Origin: Blastococcus aurantiacus | Lineage (GTDB): Bacteria > Actinomycetota > Actinomycetes > Mycobacteriales > Geodermatophilaceae | Direction of reading: 5' to 3' | Length of the DNA: 64,000 bases | Assembly: GCF_900102425.1 (NCBI RefSeq) | Contig: NZ_FNBT01000009.1 | Location: 62,001 to 126,000 of the forward strand | Shown: piece after piece, positions 39,892-48,285 of the stretch | How positions within the stretch are numbered: the stretch's first letter is position 1 | Layout: each line of letters starts with the position of its first letter | The notes under the pieces: generated by a model | Database searches by the model: none | Told to the model about the DNA's origin: nothing | What the model saw: only the letters and a program-made list of their open reading frames with translations | Made by a program: the position numbers and the translations under genes

Positions 39892-41121
39892 TCAGGGCGA
39901 GCGCAGCTCCACGACGGTGACCTCCGGGCGGGCCCCGATCCGCATCGGCGGCCCCCAGTAGCCCGCCCCGGGCGTCACGTACAGCTGGGTGTCCCCGTGC
40001 CGGGACCAGCCCTGGACCGCCGGCTGGTCCAGCCGCACCGCGTAGTCGAACGGCCACAGCTGCCCGCCGTGGGTGTGGCCCGACAGCTGCAGGTCCACCC
40101 CCGCGGCCCGCGCCTGCTCGACCATGACCGGCTGGTGGGCGAGCAGGACCACCGGGGTGGCGTCGTCCCGGCCGTCGAGCGCGGCGTCGAGGTCCGCCCC
40201 GTGACCGGCCAGCCCCGAGGACGCCGCGGTGCGGTCGTCGATGCCGGCGAGGTCGACCGTGGCGCCCGCCCGGCCGATCGCCACCCGCTCGTTGCGCAGC
40301 ACCTGCACGCCGACCGTCGGGAGGTGGCGCAGCCAGGCGTTCGTGTCCACGAAGTACTCGTGGTTGCCGGTGACGAAGTAGACGCCCTGCCGGCTCACCA
40401 GGTCGGCGAGCGGGGCGACCTCCTCGCGCAGCTCGGAGACGTCCCCGTCGACCAGGTCGCCGACGATGGCGACGACGTCGGGCTGCTGGGCGTTGACGAG
40501 CTCGACCAGGCGCTCGAAGCGCCGTCCGCCGTAGGTGGCCGACAGGTGCCCGTCGGAGAAGGTGACGATGCGCAGACCGTCCAGCGCCGGGTCCAGCCCC
40601 GCCAGGGTGACCGGCACCCGGCGGACCACCGGCGCGCTGTTCGCGAAGTAGGCACCGGTGCCGGCCGTCCCGACCGCCACCGCGCCCGCGGTCACCGCCA
40701 GCGACCGGGCGAGGAACAACCGGCGCGAGGGTGCGGGGACGTCGTCGCCGGCCGGATCACCGGGCCCGCCTGCCACGGTCACCGGAGCGGCGGCCACCTC
40801 CCGCGTCCGGCGACGGCGGCGGGAGAGCGCCGCGAGCCAGCGCACCGGTTCGAGCACCAGCAGCGACAGGAACGCGTAGAACGCGACGCCCAGCCAGCAG
40901 TAGGCCACCCAGTCCAGCGGAGCAGCGGCCTCCAGCGGGAGGGTCCGCCGCAGCAGCAGGGCCGCGACGGGCAGGAGCCCGAGGACGGCGAGGAGCACGG
41001 TCAGCCGCCGTCGGGCCCGGCCCGAGCGGGTCGTGTCCCGGACCAGCCGCAGCCACAGGTAGGCGTGCAGCAGGGCCATGGCGGCCAGGACGACCGTGCC
41101 GAACACCAGCAGTCCGATCAC
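39892..41121 (-). CDS. membrane-anchored metallophosphoesterase (YkuE/YaeI-like)
   Basis: A 409-residue protein. The N-terminal part has three hydrophobic helices (about 3-22, 40-58, 68-95) and a further Arg-preceded helix (RRLFLARSLAVTAGAVAVGTAG, about 133-156), then a calcineurin-like phosphoesterase domain with SDGHLS, GDLVDG, GNHEYF, and GHTHGGQLWP. The family includes UDP-2,3-diacylglucosamine-type and phosphodiesterase enzymes; the substrate here is unknown. Its GTG start lies 8 nt behind the stop of the CYTH-CHAD gene, so the two are co-transcribed. Confidence 0.9.
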   Translation of the reverse strand: MIGLLVFGTVVLAAMALLHAYLWLRLVRDTTRSGRARRRLTVLLAVLGLLPVAALLLRRTLPLEAAAPLDWVAYCWLGVAFYAFLSLLVLEPVRWLAALSRRRRRTREVAAAPVTVAGGPGDPAGDDVPAPSRRLFLARSLAVTAGAVAVGTAGTGAYFANSAPVVRRVPVTLAGLDPALDGLRIVTFSDGHLSATYGGRRFERLVELVNAQQPDVVAIVGDLVDGDVSELREEVAPLADLVSRQGVYFVTGNHEYFVDTNAWLRHLPTVGVQVLRNERVAIGRAGATVDLAGIDDRTAASSGLAGHGADLDAALDGRDDATPVVLLAHQPVMVEQARAAGVDLQLSGHTHGGQLWPFDYAVRLDQPAVQGWSRHGDTQLYVTPGAGYWGPPMRIGARPEVTVVELRSP

Positions 41122-41129
41122 CGGAGCGG

Positions 41130-42683
41130 TCAGCCGCCGAGCCGCCGGCCCAGCGCCGGCCAGCGCTCCGCGAAGGCCTGCTCGGCGTCCCGGGCCCGCG
41201 CCTCCGCACGCCCGAGCAGCAGCCCGTACGTGAAGCCGGGCTCCCCCGCGGCGTGCGCGTTGATCGCGAGCTGCCGGCAGTGCTCACCGGCGACGACCAC
41301 GTCCTGCAGGGCGCCCAGCAACCGCTGCGTCTTCTTCGCGGCCCGGGCGACGTCCCGCGCACCCTCGCCGGCGACCGGCGCGACGGCCTCGGCGGCGTGC
41401 CTCGCCCGCCGCGCCACCCGGCGGACGCCGTGCAGCGCCTCGGTCCGCTCGGGACCCTCCAGCGCCTCGGCCGCCGAGGCGGCGCGGAGCACCCGCCGTG
41501 CCTCGCGGTGCAGGACCCGGTCCAGCACCGGGCCCGCGGGCTCGGCGGCCCGCTCGGTCAGGGGCGGATCGGCGAGCAGGCCGTGCAGGGCGTCGAGCAG
41601 GTCGAGGTGCCGCCGCTCGGCCACGAGGCCGACGGCGCGGGTGCGGCCGAGCTCGTGGGCGGCCACCTGCTCCGCCTGCAGCCGGGCGACCACCGGCCCG
41701 AGCACGAGCTCCACCGGCAGCTCGGCCACCGCGGCACGCAGCGCGGCGAACGCCACCTCGTCGTCCCGGGCCTCGGACAGCCGGCCGGCCAGCCAGCCGA
41801 GCTCAGCGCGCAGAGGCTCGGTCGCGTCGCGCTCCAGGACCGGCCGGAAGGCGGCCAGGGTCGCGCGCAGGGTGCGGCAGGCGATCCGCATCCGGCGCAG
41901 GCCGTCGTCGGCACCGGTGCGCAGCCCGACGTCGGCCAGGAGCAGCGCGGTCACCTGTTCCCGGAGGACGGCGAGCACCACCTCACCGGCCGGGGGTCCG
42001 GCGGCCCGGTGCTTCTTCCCGCCCTTCTTCCGCCGCGGTTCCACCTCCGCTGCCGATGCATCCGGCTGCCCGGGCTCGAGCCCGAGGGCCCGCGCCAGCT
42101 TGGAGGCGCGGGAGGTGCGCTCGGCGCCCGCTTCGACCAGGTGCTCGCCCACCCGCGTCAGGAGGTCGCGGTCCCCCTGGAGGAGCTCGACCTCGACCTC
42201 CCGCCAACTGCGCACCTCGACCGTGCCCTCCGGGCCGGACAGCCGGGTGGCGCTCACCGAGTCGTCGGCCACCTCGGCGAGCGGGCGCCCGTCGACGTCG
42301 CGCAGCACGGTGACCACCCGACGGGTGCGCAGCTGCGCCACGGCCACCGGCGCCGCGCCCCGGAGCACGCCCACGAGCGGGGCCACGACGGCCTTGGGCG
42401 GGCGGCGGGTCGCGCGGCCCAGCGGGGAGTGCAGCTCCCGGCGGGCGTCGCCGGACGCGGGGAGCTTGACGTGCCAGCCGTCGTCGGGCCCGCCCGTGCG
42501 CCGCCGCAGCGTGATCCGCGCTGCCGCCAGCCGCAGGTCGGCGGTGTCGAAGTACTGCGCCTCGAGCCGGTGCTCGACGGGGGCGTCGGCCGACGCCACC
42601 CCGTCCACCGCGGTCAGCTCGGGCAGCGCGTACGGCAGGGGGACGTCGAACTTCGTCTCGATCTCGAGGTGGTCGGCGGGCAC
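41130..42683 (-). CDS. CYTH and CHAD domain protein (polyphosphate-linked)
   Basis: A 517-residue protein. The N-terminal CYTH triphosphate tunnel domain (about 1-210) has the defining HLEIETKFDV motif and the charged strands RRRTGGPDDGWHVKLPASG. After a Lys-rich linker (PRRKKGGKKH) the C-terminal CHAD domain (about 245-515) is helical with conserved His and Arg/Lys (RRMRIACRTLRATLA, HGVRRVARRARHAAEA). CHAD domains bind inorganic polyphosphate and CYTH domains hydrolyse triphosphates, so polyphosphate-related function is expected. GTG 42683 is chosen because the CYTH motif starts five residues later. A metallophosphoesterase follows 8 nt downstream. Confidence 0.9.
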   Translation of the reverse strand: MPADHLEIETKFDVPLPYALPELTAVDGVASADAPVEHRLEAQYFDTADLRLAAARITLRRRTGGPDDGWHVKLPASGDARRELHSPLGRATRRPPKAVVAPLVGVLRGAAPVAVAQLRTRRVVTVLRDVDGRPLAEVADDSVSATRLSGPEGTVEVRSWREVEVELLQGDRDLLTRVGEHLVEAGAERTSRASKLARALGLEPGQPDASAAEVEPRRKKGGKKHRAAGPPAGEVVLAVLREQVTALLLADVGLRTGADDGLRRMRIACRTLRATLAAFRPVLERDATEPLRAELGWLAGRLSEARDDEVAFAALRAAVAELPVELVLGPVVARLQAEQVAAHELGRTRAVGLVAERRHLDLLDALHGLLADPPLTERAAEPAGPVLDRVLHREARRVLRAASAAEALEGPERTEALHGVRRVARRARHAAEAVAPVAGEGARDVARAAKKTQRLLGALQDVVVAGEHCRQLAINAHAAGEPGFTYGLLLGRAEARARDAEQAFAERWPALGRRLGG

Positions 42684-42824
42684 CAGGGAACCGTACGGCG
42701 GAGCGTCGAGGAGGCGCGCGCCGCTGGTCCGGGACCCCTCGCCATGTTCACGACGGTCCGGGGGTGGGCACGCCCCAGAAGGCCGGGGCCCGGGACGGGG
42801 CACCGCGAAGCTGGAGGTCGGCCC

Positions 42825-43715
42825 ATGGTCAGCGAACGAGACGTGTCAGCGGCGATCGGCAGCACCGCGTACGGCAGTGACGGCGAGTCGGTCGGCACCG
42901 TCGAGACCTTCTACACCGACGACGTCACCGGAGCCACGACGTGGGTCTCGGTGTCCAGCGGCCTGCTGGGGCGCAAGCAGGCGATCGCCCCCGCGGACGA
43001 CGCCACGTTCGTCGACGGCCGGCTGCAGCTGTCCGTGCCCGCCGACTCGGTGTCCCAGGCGCCGCGGATGAGCGGCGAGCACCTCGCGCCGGAGGACGAG
43101 GAGGCGCTGCGCCGGCACTACGCGCGCGGCGCTGCCGCGGGCGGCGACGACGTCGAGCGCCGGGCCGTCGTGGACGACAGCGAGCGCCGGCCCGTCGTGG
43201 ACGGCGCCGCGACCCAGGCCTCCGGAACTCCCGCCCACGCAGCCCCGGTGCACGACGTGGCCGGCGGCGGCGACGGCAGCATGGTGCGCAGCGAGGAGCA
43301 GCTGCGGGTGGGCACCGAGCAGGTGGCTGCCAAGCGCATGCGCGTGGTCAAGTACGTGGTCACCGAGGAGGTGCAGATCACCGTGCCCGTCCGGCGGGAG
43401 GAGATCCGCATCGAGGAGGTCCCGATGGACGCCCTCGACACCGACGGCGGCGTGGTCACCGAGGGCGAGCCGTTGCAGGCGGGATACGCGACGGACGAGC
43501 TCGCGGGCGGCACCCGCGCGGGCGGCTCCCTCACCGACGGGCTTCCCGACGAGATCGTGCTGCACACCGAGCGTCCCGTCGTCACGGTGGAGGTCGTGCC
43601 CGTCGAGCGCGTGCGACTGACCACCGAGGTGGTGGCCGGGCAGACCTCGGTCTCCGAGACGGTGCGGCGCGAGCAGGTCACCGTCGACCAGCACGCCGTC
43701 CCCCGCGGAAGCTGA
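42825..43715 (+). CDS. PRC-barrel and DUF2382 stress protein
   Basis: A 296-residue acidic cytoplasmic protein. Residues 1-85 form a PRC-barrel (SAAIGSTAYGSDGESVGTVETFYTDDVTG); residues 160-290 form a DUF2382 (YsnF/AvaK-like) domain with RSEEQLRVGTEQVAAKRMRVVKYVVTEEVQITVPVRREE and the matching ...VRLTTEVVAGQTSVSETVRREQVTV tail. Such proteins are linked to general stress response. ATG 42825 has GGAGGTCGG upstream. It ends 12 nt before the convergent NhaA fusion gene. Confidence 0.9.
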   Translation: MVSERDVSAAIGSTAYGSDGESVGTVETFYTDDVTGATTWVSVSSGLLGRKQAIAPADDATFVDGRLQLSVPADSVSQAPRMSGEHLAPEDEEALRRHYARGAAAGGDDVERRAVVDDSERRPVVDGAATQASGTPAHAAPVHDVAGGGDGSMVRSEEQLRVGTEQVAAKRMRVVKYVVTEEVQITVPVRREEIRIEEVPMDALDTDGGVVTEGEPLQAGYATDELAGGTRAGGSLTDGLPDEIVLHTERPVVTVEVVPVERVRLTTEVVAGQTSVSETVRREQVTVDQHAVPRGS

Positions 43716-43727
43716 CGGCGCCCCGGC

Positions 43728-46364
43728 TCAGCCGACGGGTGCGGACCCGAGGCGCACGAGGTCGTCGCCGCTCGGGTCGAACAGCACCCGCCCGTCCGCG
43801 GCCAGGACCACCGGCGTGTCCGCCGGAGCCTCCAGCTCCTCGATCATCGTGCGGGCCGCCGGGTCGTCGGTCGGGTCCAGCCAGGTGTGCCCGACGCCGT
43901 GGTCGGCCAGCAGCTGGCGCAGCCGCTCGCTGGCAGGCCACCGCCGGTCGCCGAGCACGCGGATGCCGGTGGCCCGGCCGATCAGCATGGCGCGACGGAT
44001 GAGCATCGCCCGCATGACCGCGTTGGACAGCTCGCGGTCGGCGGCGAGGGCTGCGCGCAGCCGGTCCACCGACAGGGTGAGCACCTCCCCGGGCGCGGCC
44101 GCGACGATCGACCGGACGGCGCGCTGGCCGGCCAGCATGTTCAGCCCGCCGAGGAAACGCTTCGGGCCCACGACGGAGATCACTCGCGGCTCGTCGTCCG
44201 GCCCGTCGGCGTCCTCAACGACCGCGACCGTCCCGGTCAGCACGACCACGAAGTCCCACTCGGCGTTGCCACCCTTCACCAGCACGTCGCCGGTCGCCGT
44301 CGGGCGCCGTCGCCCGAACCGGTGCAGCACGGCCAGTTGCGAGTCGCTCAGCCGGGGGGAGGAGCCGTCGGTGTCCGGCGTCTCCGCCGCGCCGTCGAGG
44401 CCGGCCAGCTCGGCGACCGGGTCCAGGCGCGCCTGCGGCGAGACCGGCACGGCCATCGGCACGTCGCCCCTGGCCTCGGCCGGTTCCGGCAGCCGCTCGC
44501 CGGGTGCGCCGCGCGGATCGGTGCGCAGGAGAGCGGCGGCCAGCGCGTCGGTCGTCGTCGGGCCGTCGTGCCGGATGCCGTTGACGAAGAAGGTCGGGGT
44601 GCCGCCCACTCCGCTGGCCTCCGCGCTGGCGACGTCGTCCCGCACCCGGGCGGCGTGCGTCTCCCGGCCGAGCTCGCGGGTGAAACGCTCGAGGTCCAGG
44701 CCCAGCGCGGCCGCGTGGTTGAGCAGGTCGGGGACGTCGAGCTCGCCCTGGTGGCTGAACAACCGGTCGTGCATGGCCCAGAAGGCGCCCTGGGCGCCGG
44801 CGGCCTCGGTCGCCTCGGCCGCCAGCTCGGCATGCGGGTGGACGTCGACCAGCGGCAGGTGCCGGAAGACGTAGCGCAGCTCGTCGCCGAAGCGCCCGCG
44901 CAGTTCGCCGATCACACCGGTGGCCCGGCCGCAGAACGGGCATTCGACGTCGCCGAACTCCACGAGGGTGAGCGGCGCGTCCTCGGGCCCGCGCACGTGG
45001 TCGACGGCGGGATCGACCGGGGGATCGAGGCGCACCGGCCGGGGTGCGGCGGCCGAGGTCGTGCGGCGGGTGAGCAGCCGGAAGGCCAGTGCGCCCAGCA
45101 GTGTGGAGGCGACCGCCGCGGCGAGGATGCCGACCGTCGCCTCGTCGCGCAGGCCCTCGTCGTCGAAGGCCAGGTCCGTGACGAACAAGGAGACCGTGAA
45201 GCCCAGCCCGGTGAGCGCCGCACCGGCCCAGACGCTGCCGAGCGTCACCCCGGGCGGCAGCGATCCCAGGCGCAGCTTGACCGCCAGCATCGCACCCAGC
45301 GCGACGCCGAGCAGCTTGCCGACGACCAGGCCGAGGAAGACACCGTGGGTGACCGGGGACCCGAGCGCTCGGTCCAGCAGGTCTCCGTCGATCCGCACCC
45401 CGGCGTTGGCCAGAGCGAACACCGGGACGACGAGGTACGTGGTCCACGGCACGAGGACCGCGCCGATCCGCTCGTTGGGGGACATGGCCCGCTCCACGGA
45501 GAGCTTGGCCTGCCGGGCGAGGTCGACGTCGGGGGACTGGCGGAAGGCCCGGGTGAGCGACCCGGCCAGCTCGACCGCGTCCCGGCGCGGGGGGTAGGCG
45601 CTGACCAGCAGCCCCAGGACCACGCCGCCGATGGTGGCGTGCACGCCGGACTGGTACATCGCGAACCACATGACGACGCCGACGGCGAAGTAGGCCGGAC
45701 CGCGCCACACCTGCAGCTTGGACAGCGCGATGAACACCAGGACGCACAGGCCGGCCACCGCCAGAGCGCCGAGGTCGATGTCGTCGGTGTAGAAGATCGC
45801 GATCACGCTGAGCGCGCCGATGTCGTCGACCACCGACAGGGAGAGCAGGAAGACCCGTAGCTGGATCGGGAAATGCCGGCCGAAGACTGCGAGCGCGCCG
45901 AGCACGAACGCGGTGTCGGTGGCGATCGGGATGCCCCAGGCGTGGGCGGCGGGGGTGCCTGCGTTGAACGCGTAGTAGATCAGCGCGGGCAGGACCAGCC
46001 CGCCGACCGCGGCCACGGCCGGAACCGTCAGCCGGCTGCGCTGGGCCAGCTCCCCCATCGAGAGCTCGCGGCGCACCTCCATGCCGAGCAGGAAGAAGAA
46101 GAACACCATCAGGCCGTCGTTGACCCAGTGCTGCAGGTCCTGGCCGATGGTCCTGTCGCCCAGCCGGACGGCGAACTCGGTGTGCCACAGCCGCTCGTAG
46201 GACCCGCCCCACGGGGAGTTGGCCCAGATCAGGGCCAGGAGCGTCGCGGCGACCAGCAGCGTCGCCCCGGCCAGACCCGACCGGACCAGCCGGCGGACGG
46301 GCGCGGACAGCTGGCCGCTGAGATGACGGGACTGGGGGCGGCTGACTCCGCCGACGACGCTCAC
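43728..46364 (-). CDS. nhaA: NhaA antiporter-DsbA-cNBD-glutaredoxin-like four-part fusion
   Basis: An 878-residue membrane protein. Residues 1-435: a full NhaA-type Na+/H+ antiporter with ATDTAF (D150) and the paired Asp of SVVDDIGAL (D180, D181), about 11-12 helices. Residues 455-615: DsbA-like thioredoxin fold with CPFC at 475-478 and the cis-Pro loop GGTPTFFVNG. Residues about 672-795: cyclic-nucleotide-binding-like domain (DVLVKGGNAEWDFVVVLTG; FLGGLNMLAGQRAV in place of the usual phosphate cassette). Residues 800-878: glutaredoxin-like segment ending in PVVLAADGRVL...PSGDDL. NhaA-DsbA fusions are known; the last two units look like those normally fused to thioredoxin reductase. GTG 46364 has only a weak ribosome site. 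Confidence 0.88.
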   Translation of the reverse strand: MSVVGGVSRPQSRHLSGQLSAPVRRLVRSGLAGATLLVAATLLALIWANSPWGGSYERLWHTEFAVRLGDRTIGQDLQHWVNDGLMVFFFFLLGMEVRRELSMGELAQRSRLTVPAVAAVGGLVLPALIYYAFNAGTPAAHAWGIPIATDTAFVLGALAVFGRHFPIQLRVFLLSLSVVDDIGALSVIAIFYTDDIDLGALAVAGLCVLVFIALSKLQVWRGPAYFAVGVVMWFAMYQSGVHATIGGVVLGLLVSAYPPRRDAVELAGSLTRAFRQSPDVDLARQAKLSVERAMSPNERIGAVLVPWTTYLVVPVFALANAGVRIDGDLLDRALGSPVTHGVFLGLVVGKLLGVALGAMLAVKLRLGSLPPGVTLGSVWAGAALTGLGFTVSLFVTDLAFDDEGLRDEATVGILAAAVASTLLGALAFRLLTRRTTSAAAPRPVRLDPPVDPAVDHVRGPEDAPLTLVEFGDVECPFCGRATGVIGELRGRFGDELRYVFRHLPLVDVHPHAELAAEATEAAGAQGAFWAMHDRLFSHQGELDVPDLLNHAAALGLDLERFTRELGRETHAARVRDDVASAEASGVGGTPTFFVNGIRHDGPTTTDALAAALLRTDPRGAPGERLPEPAEARGDVPMAVPVSPQARLDPVAELAGLDGAAETPDTDGSSPRLSDSQLAVLHRFGRRRPTATGDVLVKGGNAEWDFVVVLTGTVAVVEDADGPDDEPRVISVVGPKRFLGGLNMLAGQRAVRSIVAAAPGEVLTLSVDRLRAALAADRELSNAVMRAMLIRRAMLIGRATGIRVLGDRRWPASERLRQLLADHGVGHTWLDPTDDPAARTMIEELEAPADTPVVLAADGRVLFDPSGDDLVRLGSAPVG

Positions 46365-46438
46365 GTCGCGCCCAGCGCCGTCGGGGTGCGGACTTCTTCC
46401 CGGAGGCCGGCCGGCGCGTGTCCCATGCCCCCGGGACG

Positions 46439-47449
46439 CTAGCCTGCCGCCAGCGCCGGGAGGAGCCCCTCCACCACACCCCTGGCCGCCGCGTCCAGCG
46501 CGGACCGGGCCGTGTCCCACGGGACCTCCTCGGGAAACTCGCCCAGCAGCACCACGGCGGTCCCGTCGGGCAGCAGGCCGGCGCTGTGCAGCTGCCGGTG
46601 CCCGTCGACGCAGCACATCCAGCCCTGCTTGACCGCGGTGCCCTCGGGCGCACCGACCCCGGCCGAGCGCAGCCCGAAGCCCTGGTCGAAGCCGTCGGCC
46701 GCCTGGGTGGAGGCGGCCCGCATCCACCCGCTCAGGGCGGCGAGGTCGTCCGGGGCCAGATGGGCGGGGAGGGCGGTCAGGAAGCGGGCCATGTCCGCCG
46801 CGCTCGCCGTGGCCTGCCCCCACTGACCGGGGACCGCGGGAGGCGCGGTCTGCTCGAGGCCGAACTCGACGACGGCCGACCGCACCAGCCGGGCGCCGTC
46901 GAAGGCGACCCAGAGCCGGTTCATCGCCTGGTCGTCGGAGATCGTGACGGCCCGTTCGAGGTCGCGGCGGTCCGCGGCGTCGAGCGGCAGCCCGTCCTCG
47001 GCGGCCCCCTCCAGCAGCTGCTCGACGACCAGCAGCTTGACCAGCGAGGCCGTGTAGACCGGCGACGAGGCGCCGGAGGACTCCGCCACCGTGCCGCCGG
47101 GCCCGACGACGGCGACCTCGATCTCGCCACCCGCGGCGTCCCCCGCCGCACGGACCGGCGCCGTGAGGGAGCCGTGGTCGGCCCGGTAGCGGTCCAGCTG
47201 CCACGCCCCGAGCCCGGCAGCCAGGGCGGCACCGAGCAGCAGGACCAGCAGGCGCGAGGGACGCCCTCCGGTCCGCCGCGCGCCGACCGGTCCGGTGGCC
47301 GGGCGGCGCGGGGAGAGCTCGGCCGGGAGCGGCCCGGGCCGGGCGGGGCGCCGGATCGGAACGGCGCGCTGGGTGGAAACAGCGCGCGGCGACGGGCCGT
47401 GGCTGCGGCGGGCGGCGGGGCGCTGCCGCGTGGTCGGGTGCTGCGTCAT
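46439..47449 (-). CDS. membrane-anchored serine hydrolase (class A beta-lactamase/PBP fold)
   Basis: A 336-residue protein. A long Arg/Pro-rich cytoplasmic head (1-65), one transmembrane helix (66-82), then an extracytoplasmic penicillin-recognition fold. The nucleophile motif is SLVK at 135-138, the second motif SDD at 171-173, and the KTG position reads KQG (274-276). The altered third motif argues against strong beta-lactamase activity, favouring a peptidoglycan-related or inactive member. Start ATG 47449, no close upstream neighbour on the same strand; the response regulator gene diverges from it. Confidence 0.85.
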   Translation of the reverse strand: MTQHPTTRQRPAARRSHGPSPRAVSTQRAVPIRRPARPGPLPAELSPRRPATGPVGARRTGGRPSRLLVLLLGAALAAGLGAWQLDRYRADHGSLTAPVRAAGDAAGGEIEVAVVGPGGTVAESSGASSPVYTASLVKLLVVEQLLEGAAEDGLPLDAADRRDLERAVTISDDQAMNRLWVAFDGARLVRSAVVEFGLEQTAPPAVPGQWGQATASAADMARFLTALPAHLAPDDLAALSGWMRAASTQAADGFDQGFGLRSAGVGAPEGTAVKQGWMCCVDGHRQLHSAGLLPDGTAVVLLGEFPEEVPWDTARSALDAAARGVVEGLLPALAAG

Positions 47450-47622
47450 GGGGCGAACGGTGACGGCGCGGGCGTTCGGCGGACGTCAGCGTTCCGCTTA
47501 TCGTTCTCTTATCCTCCGCCGGTCACGCTCGACCGGCCTCGCCGAGCGGGCGAGGGCGGCGCGGCGCCCGTGACCGGCAGACCGGGGGCACGGTCGGCTC
47601 GGTGCGACGGGGAGGGACGGAC

Positions 47623-48285
47623 ATGCGGGTGCTGGTCGCCGACGACGAACGGCTGCTCGCCGACACCGTGGCCGACGGGCTGCGCCGGCTGGCGATGGCC
47701 GTCGACGTCTGCCACGACGGGGACGCCGCGCTGGAGCGGCTGTCGGTGAACCGGTACGACGTGGCGGTGCTCGACCGGGACATGCCCGGGCGCACGGGGG
47801 ACGACCTGTGCCGGTACGTCATCTCGTCGGGCCTGGAGACGCGGGTGCTGCTGCTCACCGCGGCCGCCGGCATCCGCGACCGGGTCGACGGCCTGTCCCT
47901 GGGCGCCGACGACTACCTGACCAAGCCGTTCGCCTTCGCCGAGCTGGTCGCACGGGTGCAGGCGCTGGCGCGCCGCAGCCGGGCGGCGGCACCGCCCGTG
48001 CTCGAGCAGGACGGCATCGTCCTCGACGTCCCCCGGCACAGCGCCTCCCGGGACGGCGCGCTGCTGAACCTGACGCCGAAGGAGTTCGCCGTCCTGGAGG
48101 TGCTGCTGCGCGCCCGCGGAGAGGTGGTCAGCGCCGAGCAGCTGCTGGAGCAGGCCTGGGACGAGCACGCGGACCCCTTCACCAACGCCGTCCGGGTGGC
48201 CGTCATGACCCTGCGCCGCAAGCTCGGCGAGCCGCCGGTGCTGCACACGGTGCCCCGGGTGGGCTACCGGCTCGGGGCGGCCTGA
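47623..48285 (+). CDS. OmpR-family response regulator
   Basis: A 220-residue DNA-binding regulator. Receiver domain (1-115): acidic pocket DDE at 7-9, phosphoacceptor D51 in VAVLDRDMPG, and conserved Lys in YLTKPFAFAEL. The C-terminal winged helix (125-218) has LTPKEFAVLEVLL and HTVPRVGYRLG. ATG 47623 has GGAGGGACGG upstream. The histidine kinase GTG follows directly after the stop, so they form one two-component unit. Confidence 0.94.
   Translation: MRVLVADDERLLADTVADGLRRLAMAVDVCHDGDAALERLSVNRYDVAVLDRDMPGRTGDDLCRYVISSGLETRVLLLTAAAGIRDRVDGLSLGADDYLTKPFAFAELVARVQALARRSRAAAPPVLEQDGIVLDVPRHSASRDGALLNLTPKEFAVLEVLLRARGEVVSAEQLLEQAWDEHADPFTNAVRVAVMTLRRKLGEPPVLHTVPRVGYRLGAA

Noticed and set aside
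38617..43071. A 1,484-codon plus-strand frame across the SRPBCC-CYTH region
   Set aside because: It runs antisense to supported genes and is Arg/Pro/Ser-rich with no motif.
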